A stretch of 64,000 nt of DNA from an uncultured Prevotella sp. (GTDB lineage Bacteria > Bacteroidota > Bacteroidia > Bacteroidales > Bacteroidaceae), in NCBI GenBank assembly GCA_905233425.1, contig CAJOEC010000001.1:62001-126000 (forward strand), given 5' to 3'. The notes under the pieces were generated by a model. It saw only the letters and a program-made list of their open reading frames with translations. It was not told the DNA's origin and did no database searches. Shown piece after piece: positions 7,690-16,694 of the stretch; position 1 is the stretch's first letter, and every line of letters starts with the position of its first letter. The position numbers and the translations under genes are program-made.

Positions 7690-8427
7690 CAGTATGGCAA
7701 TGTATCTGATAGTCGAAGCGGTCTTTGTCGAAGCGCGAACCGGCGCCTTTCAGGTATTGCGTCCAGTTCTGCTGTAGTTTCTTGGGGCAGAGCAAGACGG
7801 TGGTATAACCCTGAATCTGAAAGAACTTGATGACGGCCAGGGCCGAGAATGTCTTACCTAAACCGACGGCATCGGCGAGGATGGCACCGTTGTACTTGCG
7901 AATCTTCTCCTTTGCCTTCTTCCAGATGTCCTCAAACCAGTGGCACACCTCCTTGTAGTCAGAATTGGCCTTGTTCACAGAGTCGCCGATGGTCAGTTCT
8001 ACGTTTGAGGTGGGCTTCAGGCCGAGGCCTGCGTCCGTCAGATTGCTACTGCCCGTGAGGTAGTAGCCGTTGTTAGTTGCGATGTTGTTCTTGAACATAT
8101 AGACCTTGGCGTGGCAGAAGGCGTTGTGGCGTCCACAGAGAAGTCGCCATTGAGCAGGTCTTTGATGTCCTCCAACTGTTTCTCCTCACGTACCATTTCG
8201 GAGGAGACGATGCGAAACTCGTCCTCTGCGGGCAGCTCGCGATAGAGCTTGCTGAGCGCACGGATGGTGAAATAGCCCGTCACGATGTCGAGCTTACCCG
8301 TCTGGCCAGACTGGCGGCCGGAATACAGGTTGATGAAATCCCACACGGTCCTGATGCCAAGACCATCATCGGGATAGCGGTCCACTTTGTTGTCTATAAG
8401 CATACGCGATAGTTTTAGGCAGCACAC
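7690..8427 (-). pseudogene. Broken PLD-like / SNF2 helicase gene
   Basis: Two overlapping minus-strand frames encode consecutive parts of one protein. The first (8427 to about 8125) begins near MLIDNKVDRYPDDGLGIRTVW and includes KLDIVTGYFTIRALSKLY, the N-terminal part of a phospholipase-D-like domain. A frameshift near 8120-8130 moves to the second frame with AFCHAKVYMFKNN (an HxK motif) and TGSSNLTDAGLG. After a large internal deletion it continues with GAILADAVGLGKTFSALAV, a Walker A of SNF2 helicases, and stops near 7690. The rest of the helicase is missing where the SacI-type cassette ends. Intact homologues are paired with large Eco57I-type methylases, so it probably once formed an operon with the 1242-4733 gene. 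Confidence 0.75.
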
Positions 8428-8892
8428 GTTATCGGCATGATTATAGGCGTTTTGCGGGCGTGGACGCCCGCGTTCCTAAAAAGGTCCCCGGACATGGAAA
8501 TAGCGTAGAACGCTACTTACCCATATCTGGAGGCCCTAGGAATAGCCTATATAGCTTGATAAGCTGTGCCTACGCTATCGCATAGGCATTAACTTGTCGT
8601 AAGCTATATAATATCATTGAGAGTTTCCTAGGTTCCCAGATATTACCAACAACATTAATGCTGTTAATTGTTTTTCCTCAAAAGTCATACCGCCACCCTG
8701 CGCTCAGGGAATAGTTATGGCCGGCTCTTGTGCGGGCTGACACGGGGTCTGCACCTACACCGTCTGCTGCCAGTAGGCACCGTTTACGATGCGTCGGCGA
8801 TACTTGATGGCAAAATTACAAAAGAATTCTGAAACTGGATTGCTTTCAATCAAATTTACACATAATTTAACGGAAAGGAATGACAAACCACC
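8428..8892. other. Gene-free stretch with palindromes and a long imperfect hairpin
   Basis: 465 bases without a credible gene. It holds an 18-bp palindrome GCGGGCG-TGGA-CGCCCGC (8454-8471), a small inverted repeat TAGCGT-AGA-ACGCTA (8501-8515), the long inverted repeat 8523-8643, and a copy of the GTAGGGGC element on the minus strand near 8717-8753. A short minus-strand frame there ends NYSLSAGWRYDF, like the last strand of an outer membrane barrel, and may be a fossil gene end. A -7-like TAATTTTG (minus, 8818-8811) lies at its right side. Confidence 0.5.
8523..8643. repeat. Long imperfect inverted repeat (about 60-nt arms)
   Basis: The left arm starts ATATCTGG and contains CCTAGGAA and TATATAGCTT; the right arm mirrors it with AAGCTATATA, TTCCTAGG and CCCAGATAT. 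The centre is CTACGCTATCGCATAG. Several internal loops interrupt the pairing. It could be a structured RNA, a MITE-like relic or a recombination site; nothing identifies it further. Confidence 0.55.
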
Positions 8893-9774
8893 CTAATTCT
8901 GCCTTATATTGCTGTAACTAAAGCAGATGGTGTCAGCATGGGTGACGCTTGTTGCGGTGAAATAGCCCAGGCATTCGCCGCCGTTGATGTTGCCTGTCGG
9001 GTTGGCGCCGCCGCTCTGGCCAGAGCGCAACGAGCGGAAGAAGTCGTAGGTGGGGCGGTCGATGGTCATCAGTGTGAAGGTGATGGTGTCGCCCTCGTAG
9101 AGTATGCTCTTCCAGTTGTCTTTCTCGTTCTCCTCGGCAGCGCGTTCGCTCATACACATCACGTCGCGGTAGATGAGGCCCGGCGGACAGCCCCGGTCAT
9201 CGAACACATTCCAGCGGTAGGCATCGGTGGTGGCAGAGATATAGGCGGAAATGTCCTCACGTGTGGTAGCGGTGCGGCGGTCCATCCGATACCAGTAGTA
9301 GTTGCGCACGTCGGGTTCGGGGTCGAAGGCCCACACCTCGTAGGCCAGCAGACGCTCCTTCATGACAGGTTGCCAGATGAACTCAGCCGACTTTACCGTA
9401 GCCGGGGCGGGCATAGTGGATGTGGCCTCGTAGTGACACCCCTCGAACACGATGTCGAGATGGTAGGTATGGCCGGCCGTTCCGCAGAATGGCGAGCGGT
9501 AGCTACGTGTGACGGGGTCGAAGGGCAGACGCTCCTCGATGCCGTCAGAGGTGATGACAACCTCGGCACCCTCTATGCACTGGCTCTTCACCGATTCCTC
9601 CATGTTGCGCGTGCGGGTGATGAGCACCTCGCAGCCCTCGTTTGTCACGCGGCCTTCAATCATCAAGACCGGCTCCACCGTGCGGTAGTCGAAGTCAATC
9701 TCCTTGGTGCAGGACGGGAAGCCTAAGAGGAAGAGACAAGAGGCAAGAACAGGAAAGAGATCTTTCGTTTTCAT
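8893..9774 (-). CDS. DUF4249 family lipoprotein
   Basis: 293 residues with a lipoprotein signal ending at Cys22 (FLLGFPSC). The mature part starts TKEIDFDYRTVEPVLMIEGRVTNEG, the conserved opening of DUF4249 proteins. These are surface or periplasmic lipoproteins regularly encoded directly after a TonB-dependent receptor, as here (6 bases after the receptor stop). The family is thought to act in substrate handling for the receptor, but the ligand is unknown. It ends with a weakly folded tail and no downstream gene in the same direction. Confidence 0.85.
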   Translation of the reverse strand: MKTKDLFPVLASCLFLLGFPSCTKEIDFDYRTVEPVLMIEGRVTNEGCEVLITRTRNMEESVKSQCIEGAEVVITSDGIEERLPFDPVTRSYRSPFCGTAGHTYHLDIVFEGCHYEATSTMPAPATVKSAEFIWQPVMKERLLAYEVWAFDPEPDVRNYYWYRMDRRTATTREDISAYISATTDAYRWNVFDDRGCPPGLIYRDVMCMSERAAEENEKDNWKSILYEGDTITFTLMTIDRPTYDFFRSLRSGQSGGANPTGNINGGECLGYFTATSVTHADTICFSYSNIRQN

Positions 9775-9780
9775 TCGGGG

Positions 9781-11850
9781 CTAATACTTGATGGTGAACG
9801 ATACGGAGGGGATGATTCCAAAGAGCGATGTCTGCTCGGCCACGCTGCCGGTGGGCGATTCAATGTCGTTCTTGAATCGTATGACAAACGGATTGTAGCG
9901 GCAGTAGGCGTTGTAGATGCCGAAAGCCCAGACATGGGTCATGCGTCCCACTGGCCGCGTCCACGTGGCGCTCAGGTCCAGACGATGATAGGCTGGTGTG
10001 CGGTAGCCGTTGCGCTCGGCATAATAATAATAGGTGGTGCCGTCGACCTCGTACTTCGCGCTCGGAGCGGTTAGTGCCTGCCCGGTGTTGTAGCGCCATG
10101 TGGCAGCCAGCTCCCACTTCGGGGCCAGACGGTAGAGGGCGACAAGGGCAATGTCATGGCGGCGGTCGTTGGCAGCGGTGTACCAACGCCCTTGGTTTAT
10201 GCCCTCAATCTTGTTCTCCGACCATGACAGAGTGTAGCTAACCCATCCCGTCAGCCGCCCGGTGTTCTTGCGGGCGCATAGCTCCAGACCGTATGCACGG
10301 CCCTTGCCGCCAAGCAGCAGCCGCTCAATCTCAATCTCGGAGTGGAACGACTTGCCGTCGCGATAGTCATAGACGTTGCTGATGTGCTTGAAGTAGGTCT
10401 CGGCAGAGAAGTCGTAGTCGCCCTGTGGCGTGATGCCCACCCATCCCATCGCCACTTGGTCGGCCCGCTCGGGGAGCACAATGTTGCTGCTCATGGTGTA
10501 GCGGTCGAAAGGCATCGACATGGAGCTGCCGCGTATGGCGTGGATGTCCTGCGACGTGCGGCTGTAGCCCAGCTTCAGGCTGTTCTGCCGGTCGATGTTC
10601 CACTTCATGCTCAGTCGCGGCTCCACATCGGCGTATGTCTTCACGATACCTTCGGGATGGAGTGTCTCCAAGATGTTGCCCTCGTTGTCGAGTTGGTAGT
10701 ACGGCTTTCCCCCAAGCACCGAGAACAGGTGCAGGCGCACCCCTGCCGACACATCGAGGCGCGAGCCGAGATGCCAGTCGTCGTTAAGCCAAAGGGCCGA
10801 TGTCCAGGCATCGCGCTTCTCGCGCTGGTGCAGCAGGTTGATGTCCCATTCGGCCGACTGCAGCTGTAGGAATGTGGACTCCAGTCCGGCGTTCATGCGG
10901 TGGCTGCCCATCGTCAGACTGTGGTTGTGGCGCAGGGTGGCATGACGTATGAAGCCCTTCATGGTGTAGTAGATGTTGAGCATGTCGATGCCCACGTCGC
11001 TCATGAAGTCGCTGTAGACAAGTTTAGTGTTAGTGTAGTGGCTGTCGCCGAAGGTGTGCAGCCAGTCGGCAGTAGCTGTCGTGTTGCCCCACTCCATATC
11101 CATGAGGTCCTCAACACCCATCTTGTCACGCCCACGGAACAACGACAGCGACAGACGGTCGCGGTCGGAGAGGCGGAAGTTCAGACGCAGGTTGGCGTCG
11201 TAGAAGTGCATGGTGTTGTTCTTGTAGTCTTCGGTGGCCTTCAGGAACAGGTCGAGGTATGAGCGTCGCCCGGCGAAGAGAAACGAGGATCGGTCCTTGC
11301 TGACAGGCCCTTCGGCCACCACCTTTGCCGAGAGCAGTCCGACGGTGCCGCCGAAATGGTAGGCGTGGAGGTCGCCGGGACGGGTGTCGATGTCGAACAC
11401 CGACGATGTGCCGCCGCCAAGCTGTGCGGGCACCAGCCCCTTGTAGAGCGAGCCGCCCGTCAGCGCGTCGTCGTTGAAAGTGGAGAAAAGGCCCATCAGG
11501 TGGCCGGCGTTATACACCGTCGCGCCGTCGAGAAGAATGAGGTTCTGCGCCGCCGTACCGCCGCGCACCTCGTAGCCGCCCGACGCCTCGCTCTCGCTCT
11601 TCACACCAGGAAGCAGCTGAAGGCTCTTTATGATGTCCTTTTCGCCGAAGAGCGCGGGCATCTTCGCCAACGTGGCTATCTCAACCTTCTCCACGCCTAT
11701 CTGCACCTCGGCCATGCGCTTCTGCGCCGACCGCGAGGTGACGGTCACCTCCTGGAGGGTGTCCTCGCGCTGAACGTCGTCAACCGTCTGCGCCCTGGTT
11801 ATGGGCACGACGAGAGCCAGCAAAAAGGTTGTCAGTATAAGTCTGCTCAT
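9781..11850 (-). CDS. TonB-dependent outer membrane receptor
   Basis: 689 residues. A signal peptide (MSRLILTTFLLALVVPITRAQ) is followed directly by EVTVTSRS and the plug domain (KSLQLLPGVKSESEASGGYEVRGG, LLDGATVYNAGHLMGLFSTF), then a 22-strand-type barrel ending SVSFTIKY. It lacks the N-terminal carboxypeptidase-regulatory domain common in SusC proteins, so it is a shorter receptor class. It takes up an unknown ligand using TonB energy. The downstream partner is a DUF4249 lipoprotein rather than SusD. A -7 box lies 24 bases upstream of the start. Confidence 0.9.
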   Translation of the reverse strand: MSRLILTTFLLALVVPITRAQTVDDVQREDTLQEVTVTSRSAQKRMAEVQIGVEKVEIATLAKMPALFGEKDIIKSLQLLPGVKSESEASGGYEVRGGTAAQNLILLDGATVYNAGHLMGLFSTFNDDALTGGSLYKGLVPAQLGGGTSSVFDIDTRPGDLHAYHFGGTVGLLSAKVVAEGPVSKDRSSFLFAGRRSYLDLFLKATEDYKNNTMHFYDANLRLNFRLSDRDRLSLSLFRGRDKMGVEDLMDMEWGNTTATADWLHTFGDSHYTNTKLVYSDFMSDVGIDMLNIYYTMKGFIRHATLRHNHSLTMGSHRMNAGLESTFLQLQSAEWDINLLHQREKRDAWTSALWLNDDWHLGSRLDVSAGVRLHLFSVLGGKPYYQLDNEGNILETLHPEGIVKTYADVEPRLSMKWNIDRQNSLKLGYSRTSQDIHAIRGSSMSMPFDRYTMSSNIVLPERADQVAMGWVGITPQGDYDFSAETYFKHISNVYDYRDGKSFHSEIEIERLLLGGKGRAYGLELCARKNTGRLTGWVSYTLSWSENKIEGINQGRWYTAANDRRHDIALVALYRLAPKWELAATWRYNTGQALTAPSAKYEVDGTTYYYYAERNGYRTPAYHRLDLSATWTRPVGRMTHVWAFGIYNAYCRYNPFVIRFKNDIESPTGSVAEQTSLFGIIPSVSFTIKY

Positions 11851-11873
11851 TCATTCTCAAACTTTTTCGGATG

Positions 11874-11881
11874 CAAAATTA
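11874..11881 (-). promoter_or_regulatory. -7 box TAATTTTG of the TonB receptor operon
   Basis: TAATTTTG on the minus strand ends 23 bases before the ATG at 11850. No clear TTTG is present at -33. Confidence 0.55.
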
Positions 11882-11949
11882 CGACTTTTTTTTTGAATAA
11901 CCACACTATATGGTGAAAAAGTTCGTCATGCGGTTGAAAGCACGGAACA

Positions 11950-12030
11950 TTCCCCCGGTGGGAACAATATATTCCCACTGGGGGAACAATTTATTCCCAC
12001 CGGGGGAATGATTTGTTCCCACCGGGGGAA
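11950..12030. repeat. Array of four 15-bp palindromes, exact 22-bp period
   Basis: Units TTCCCCCGGTGGGAA (11950), TTCCCACTGGGGGAA (11972), TTCCCACCGGGGGAA (11994) and the same again at 12016. Each unit is itself a near palindrome; the first is the exact reverse complement of the last two. Spacers are 7 AT-rich bases. The architecture matches the GTTCGC arrays at 27346 and 38937. Confidence 0.85.
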
Positions 12031-12118
12031 TTTTCAACACACTCCGTGATGTCTTTCAGTCGCACAGCACGAAAAAGTTGAAAAAATGGAAGCATACCAA
12101 ACGTTTCATGGAAAATGT

Positions 12119-12149
12119 TTTGCCGTTTCGCTGTTTTTCCGTAAATTTG
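12119..12149 (+). promoter_or_regulatory. Promoter of the SGNH hydrolase gene
   Basis: TTTG (12119-12122), 19-bp spacer, TAAATTTG (12142-12149). The spacer begins CCGTTTCG, a feature shared with promoters at 13195, 39185 and 38891 (minus). Confidence 0.7.
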
Positions 12150-12202
12150 CACCCCACAAAGAGCCAGTCCCGCCAATCTTCAATCCTCTCACATTGAACA
12201 AC

Positions 12203-13114
12203 ATGAAGCACATATTTCAACTCACACTGCTACTCGCCTTTCTGTCCTGCAGCGCAGATGACGACCAAAGGAAAACAGTGCTGTGGTTGGGCACGTCAAT
12301 ACCTCAAGGATGTTCATATCCAAGAGTCTCCTGCGAAAACAACCAGATGAAATGCATAAACAAAGCCGTGGGGGCCTCTTTCCTTTGCCAGTGGTCTGAG
12401 GATTATGATTTCCAGAAAACATCCTCGGGCCTTTCATTGTCGATGTCATCGGACGAAAAAGAGACAATGTTCCGCAAATATGTGGAGAACGACAGTATAA
12501 CAGAGGAAACGCTGGACTTCTGGAAAAAGTCATCCTACGACTATCTGTTGCTTCCTTACGTCAGGAATGCCGACATTGTTGTCATTGACCATGGTTACAA
12601 CGATAACTTCTCGTTACAGAAAATCTATGACGAGGGAGAGGCGAATATAGACTGGAATACCGACGACCGAACCAGTTTCATCGGGGCGTTCAATTTCATC
12701 TACCGCTTGATAAGAGACAACAACCCCGAAGCCAAAGTCATCTTAGGAGGCTATTTCCAGGACAAATGTACGACAGACTATTTCATTCGCGGCAAATGGA
12801 CGGCGACAGTCCTGACATGGATGGCCAGGCATTACGACCTGGCGTTGTTGGATGTATGGAACTATACCGACATACCCGACGGATACATGCCCGACTCGCA
12901 AGACTATCTTTCGCTGCTTAATGAGCAATATGGCAAATCGTTTGAGAAACTCTTTCCCGATGAGGACGGCAATATAACGTGGTTTCAGAAGTTCTGCCCC
13001 GACGGGGTGCATCCATACTCCGACCCTACCGGCCATTCAGACCAGACGCTGAACCGCATTTTCTCTGACATGCTCTTCCAGGTGACAAACGAGTTGGAGG
13101 CAAGCAACCCATAG
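12203..13114 (+). CDS. SGNH/GDSL-like hydrolase lipoprotein
   Basis: 303 residues from the ATG at 12203; the longer ORF would run through the promoter. A lipoprotein signal ends at Cys16 (LLAFLSC). Block I is GTSIPQG (30-36) with the nucleophile at Ser32, block III-like GYND at 131-134, and block V is DGVHPYSDPTGHSDQ with the catalytic Asp/His near residues 267-270. This is the SGNH esterase pattern, so it probably removes an acyl group from a carbohydrate or lipid at the outer envelope. The substrate is unknown. It stands alone and is followed by a promoter resembling its own in front of the next gene. Confidence 0.7.
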   Translation: MKHIFQLTLLLAFLSCSADDDQRKTVLWLGTSIPQGCSYPRVSCENNQMKCINKAVGASFLCQWSEDYDFQKTSSGLSLSMSSDEKETMFRKYVENDSITEETLDFWKKSSYDYLLLPYVRNADIVVIDHGYNDNFSLQKIYDEGEANIDWNTDDRTSFIGAFNFIYRLIRDNNPEAKVILGGYFQDKCTTDYFIRGKWTATVLTWMARHYDLALLDVWNYTDIPDGYMPDSQDYLSLLNEQYGKSFEKLFPDEDGNITWFQKFCPDGVHPYSDPTGHSDQTLNRIFSDMLFQVTNELEASNP

Positions 13115-13194
13115 CCAGGAGGCAAGTCAAAGCGGGCAACAGCCAATGCGAAAACGCAAAAAGCACGGCTCCACCAAACGTTTCGTCGTTTTTA

Positions 13195-13226
13195 TTTGGC
13201 CGTTTCACGCTTTTTCCGTAAATTTG
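13195..13226 (+). promoter_or_regulatory. Promoter of the first DUF1703 gene
   Basis: TTTG (13195-13198), 20-bp spacer, TAAATTTG (13219-13226). The region from ACGTTTC through CACCCAACAAA is nearly the same as the promoter region at 12101-12160. Confidence 0.75.
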
Positions 13227-13275
13227 CACCCAACAAATAGTTAATTGCATATTCATTATATAGTAAATCCACACT

Positions 13276-14853
13276 ATGGGAATATACATCAACAAAGGTA
13301 ACGAGGAGTTCAGAAGAGCCCGCAAGGGGGAATATGTGGACAAGTCGGGGCTGATAGCCGTAGTGAATAATAGTTTATTCAGCGAGCGGAGTTTCAGCTG
13401 TGTCACCCGCAGCCGCCGCTTCGGCAAGACAATGGCGGCAAAGATGCTCTACGCCTACTACGACCACTCGTGCGACTCACGGCAGCTGTTCGCCGACTTA
13501 GAGATTGCCAGCCACCCTTCGTTTGAGGAGCACCTGAACAAGTACCCCACCATATTCCTCGACATGACACGCTTCACATCGCTCAACGACGGAACTGGCA
13601 TGGTGGAAAACATTGAGCGGCGGCTGACAGAAGAGATAGCCGAGACCTATCCCAACGTGCCCCGCAAGGACAACGATGACATGATGGACTTCCTGCTTCG
13701 CATTGCCGTTATCACGGGCGAGCGTTTTGTGTTCATCATCGACGAGTGGGACGCCCCCTGCCGCATATTCGACCCCAAGACGAAGGCCATGGATCATTAC
13801 GTGGACTGGCTGCGCCGCATGTTCAAGGATGTGACAGCCATGAAAGCCTTTGCCGCCGTCTACATGACCGGCATTTTGCCCATCAAGAAATACAAGACAG
13901 AGTCGGCACTGAACAACTTCACCGAGTATTCTATGGTGGAACCCCGCAGGATGGCACGCTATTTCGGCTTCACCAAAGACGAGGTACGACAGTTGGCCGA
14001 GAAGTACGACATGGACTTCGACGAAATGGAAAAATGGTACGATGGTTACCAGATAGGCAGCGAGCAGTCGATGTTCAACCCCAACAGTGTGATGCAGGCC
14101 ATTGACACTGGCCGTTGCCGCAGTTTCTGGACTGCCACAGGTTCTTTCGATGCAGTGACTGGCTATATCAACAGGAACTTCGACGGACTGAAAGACGGCA
14201 TCATTGGGATGCTTGCCGGGGGAAGGGAAAAGGTAGACCCCACACGCTTCCAGAACGACATGTCTATTGTGCTCAACAGTGACGATGTTTACACCGTTCT
14301 CATTCATCTTGGTTACCTTAGTTATGACTGGCAGCGCAATGAATGCTACATACCCAACCGTGAGGTGGGCGGCGAGATGGTGAACGCCGTTAAAGAGAAC
14401 AAATGGGAGGAGGTGGTGAAAGCCCTTGAGCAGTCGGAGAAACTTCTCGACGCCACCCTGCGCGGCGACGCTGACTACGTGGCGGCACGTATAGAGGATC
14501 TGCACTCGGAAAGCGCCAGTATCTTCAAGTATAACGACGAGAACTCGCTCTCGTGTGTCATCAGCCTGGCCTACTACTACGCCCGCAACGACTATCATTT
14601 CATCCGCGAGATGCCCACAGGCAAAGGATTCGCCGACATAGTGTTCCTGCCCCGCAAGAACGTCAGCAAGCCCGCATTGGTCATCGAACTGAAGAAAGAC
14701 CGCAATGCCAGCGCCGCCATCGCACAGATCAAGGAAAGGAGCTACCCCCAACAGGTGGAGAAATACACAGGCGACATGCTCCTCGTGGGCATCAACTACA
14801 ACGCCGATACCAAGAAGCACGACTGCAAAATAGAGACGTGGAGAAAGGATTAA
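13276..14853 (+). CDS. AAA-ATPase-like / PD-(D/E)XK nuclease-like protein (DUF1703), copy 1
   Basis: 525 residues. Opens MGIYINKGNEEFRRARKGEYVDKSGLI, then Walker A SRRFGKTMAAKML (about 45-57), Walker B FVFIIDEWDAP (about 153-163), and a C-terminal nuclease-like domain with GKGFADIVFLP and ALVIELKKDRNAS. These two-domain proteins are multicopy in Prevotella and relatives. Their role is not established; a mobile or defence link is often suggested. A second, diverged copy is at 39259-40899. The gene is only 20 bases upstream of ilvD, so read-through into ilvD is likely although the functions are unrelated. Confidence 0.8.
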   Translation: MGIYINKGNEEFRRARKGEYVDKSGLIAVVNNSLFSERSFSCVTRSRRFGKTMAAKMLYAYYDHSCDSRQLFADLEIASHPSFEEHLNKYPTIFLDMTRFTSLNDGTGMVENIERRLTEEIAETYPNVPRKDNDDMMDFLLRIAVITGERFVFIIDEWDAPCRIFDPKTKAMDHYVDWLRRMFKDVTAMKAFAAVYMTGILPIKKYKTESALNNFTEYSMVEPRRMARYFGFTKDEVRQLAEKYDMDFDEMEKWYDGYQIGSEQSMFNPNSVMQAIDTGRCRSFWTATGSFDAVTGYINRNFDGLKDGIIGMLAGGREKVDPTRFQNDMSIVLNSDDVYTVLIHLGYLSYDWQRNECYIPNREVGGEMVNAVKENKWEEVVKALEQSEKLLDATLRGDADYVAARIEDLHSESASIFKYNDENSLSCVISLAYYYARNDYHFIREMPTGKGFADIVFLPRKNVSKPALVIELKKDRNASAAIAQIKERSYPQQVEKYTGDMLLVGINYNADTKKHDCKIETWRKD

Positions 14854-14873
14854 CAAACCAAATAATATAAACA

Positions 14874-16691
14874 ATGAAACACCAACTTAGAAGCAGCGTC
14901 TGCACCGATGGCAGACGCATGGCCGGAGCCCGCGCACTGTGGGTGGCCACAGGAATGAAACAGGAGCAGTTTGGCAAGCCTATCATTGCCATAGTAAACT
15001 CGTTCACACAGTTCGTGCCAGGACACACACACCTGCACGAGATAGGACAGATAGTGCGCGAGGAAATTGAGAAGCTGGGCTGCTATGCCGCCGAGTTCAA
15101 TACCATAGCCATTGACGACGGCATAGCCATGGGCCACGACGGGATGCTCTACTCCCTACCCTCACGCGACATCATCGCCGACTCGGTGGAGTATATGGTC
15201 AACGCCCACAAGGCCGACGCCATGATCTGCATATCGAACTGCGACAAGGTGACACCCGGTATGCTCATGGCCGCCATGCGCCTGAACATCCCCACCATCT
15301 TCTGCAGCGGCGGTCCCATGGAGGCTGGTCGCTGGCGTGGCGAGAACGCCGACCTCATCACCGCCATGGTGAAAGGTGCCGACCCAACCGTCAGCGACGA
15401 GGATCTGGCCGAACTGGAGCGTTGCGCCTGCCCCGGATGCGGCTCATGCAGCGGAATGTTCACCGCCAACTCCATGAACTCGCTCACCGAGGCCATTGGA
15501 CTGGCTCTGGCCGGCAACGGCACCGTATTGGCCACTCATGTTGAGCGCGTAAAGCTGTTCAAGAAGGCTGCCAAGCAGATTGTCGAGAACACCCTGGCCT
15601 ACTATGAAGACGGCGACGACAGCGTGCTGCCACGCTCGATAGCCACACGCGAGGCCTTCCTCAACGCCATGGCTGTAGACATTGCCATGGGCGGAAGCAC
15701 CAACACCGTGCTACACCTCCTCGCCGTGGCCCAGGAGGCCGGAGTGGACTTCACCATGAAGGACATCGACGAGCTTAGCCGAAAGGTGCCCTGCCTCTGC
15801 AAGCTGGCACCAAACACGCAGAAATACAGCGTTCAGGAGTGCAACCGGGCTGGTGGCATCATGGGCATCATGGAGCAGCTGCTCAAGGGCGGACTGATTG
15901 ACGGAAACGTGAAGCGCGTGGACGGTCTTCCCTTATGCGGGGCAATACGTAAATACACCATAGTAGACCCCATGACATGCTTCAGCGGCATAGACTACGA
16001 TGCCTACGACATGTACATGAGCGCCCCCGGCGGAAAGTTCTCCACCAAGATGGGCAGCCAAAAAGAGAGCTACGACTCGTTCGACTGGGATCGCGAGAAC
16101 GGCTGCATCCGCGACATCGAACATGCCTACACCAAGGACGGCGGACTGGCCGTGCTCTTCGGCAACATCGCCCAGGACGGCTGCGTGGTGAAGACCGCCG
16201 GCGTCGACGAGAGCCTGTGGCACTTCGAAGGCCCCGCCGTATGCTTCGACTCACAGGAGGACGCCTGCGAGGGCATCCTCGGCGGCAAGGTGAAGAAGGG
16301 CGACTGCGTGGTCATCACCCACGAGGGACCGAAGGGCGGCCCCGGAATGCAGGAAATGCTCTACCCCACATCTTATATAAAGAGTATGCACATGGGCAAG
16401 GAGTGCGCCCTCATCACCGACGGACGCTTCTCAGGAGGCACCAGCGGACTGAGCATCGGCCACATCTCGCCCGAGGCAGCCAACGGCGGCAACATAGGCA
16501 AGATAAAGGACGGCGACATCATTGTTATCGACATCCCATCGCGCAGCATCAACGTAAAGCTCAGCGACGAGGAACTGGCCGCACGCCCGCAACAGCCGCT
16601 GAAGCGCAACCGCGTGGTCAGCAAAGCCCTCCGCGCATACGCCCAGAGCGTGGCCAGCGCCGACAAGGGAGGAGTCAGAATCATCGACTAA
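14874..16691 (+). CDS. ilvD: Dihydroxy-acid dehydratase
   Basis: 605 residues, full length for IlvD. It dehydrates 2,3-dihydroxy-isovalerate and -methylvalerate to the 2-keto acids in valine, leucine and isoleucine synthesis. Iron-sulfur ligands are visible at NCDKVTPGM (Cys about 123) and [17 protein letters not shown] (about 185-200); the latter is the IlvD/Edd signature. The usual ilvBNC genes do not follow; instead mntP starts 3 bases after the stop. Co-expression with a manganese exporter is an unusual context. The start at 14874 follows the DUF1703 gene by 20 bases. Confidence 0.97.
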   Translation: MKHQLRSSVCTDGRRMAGARALWVATGMKQEQFGKPIIAIVNSFTQFVPGHTHLHEIGQIVREEIEKLGCYAAEFNTIAIDDGIAMGHDGMLYSLPSRDIIADSVEYMVNAHKADAMICISNCDKVTPGMLMAAMRLNIPTIFCSGGPMEAGRWRGENADLITAMVKGADPTVSDEDLAELERCACPGCGSCSGMFTANSMNSLTEAIGLALAGNGTVLATHVERVKLFKKAAKQIVENTLAYYEDGDDSVLPRSIATREAFLNAMAVDIAMGGSTNTVLHLLAVAQEAGVDFTMKDIDELSRKVPCLCKLAPNTQKYSVQECNRAGGIMGIMEQLLKGGLIDGNVKRVDGLPLCGAIRKYTIVDPMTCFSGIDYDAYDMYMSAPGGKFSTKMGSQKESYDSFDWDRENGCIRDIEHAYTKDGGLAVLFGNIAQDGCVVKTAGVDESLWHFEGPAVCFDSQEDACEGILGGKVKKGDCVVITHEGPKGGPGMQEMLYPTSYIKSMHMGKECALITDGRFSGGTSGLSIGHISPEAANGGNIGKIKDGDIIVIDIPSRSINVKLSDEELAARPQQPLKRNRVVSKALRAYAQSVASADKGGVRIID

Positions 16692-16694
16692 CGA

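Larger units (their letters stand above)
11851..12202. other. Divergent intergenic region with 22-bp palindrome array
   Basis: This gap separates the leftward TonB receptor gene from the rightward SGNH hydrolase gene. It contains the receptor's -7 box (minus TAATTTTG, 11881-11874), a four-unit palindrome array (11950-12030), and the SGNH promoter (12119-12149). The ORF start at 12086 lies upstream of that promoter and is not used. Confidence 0.7.

Noticed and set aside
7637-8098. A 153-residue helicase-like ORF as a functional gene
   Set aside because: It is an internal fragment of a PLD/SNF2 protein with a large deletion and a missing C-terminal two-thirds; treated as part of a pseudogene.
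11356-11916. A 186-residue plus-strand ORF (and others at 8938 and 10342) inside the TonB receptor/DUF4249 genes
   Set aside because: Low-complexity Val/His/Ala-rich translations typical of antisense frames; the sense genes have full family motifs.
13498-14874. A 458-residue minus-strand ORF opposite the first DUF1703 gene
   Set aside because: It is the antisense shadow of a clear coding gene in GC-rich DNA, with no motif, promoter or start context of its own.
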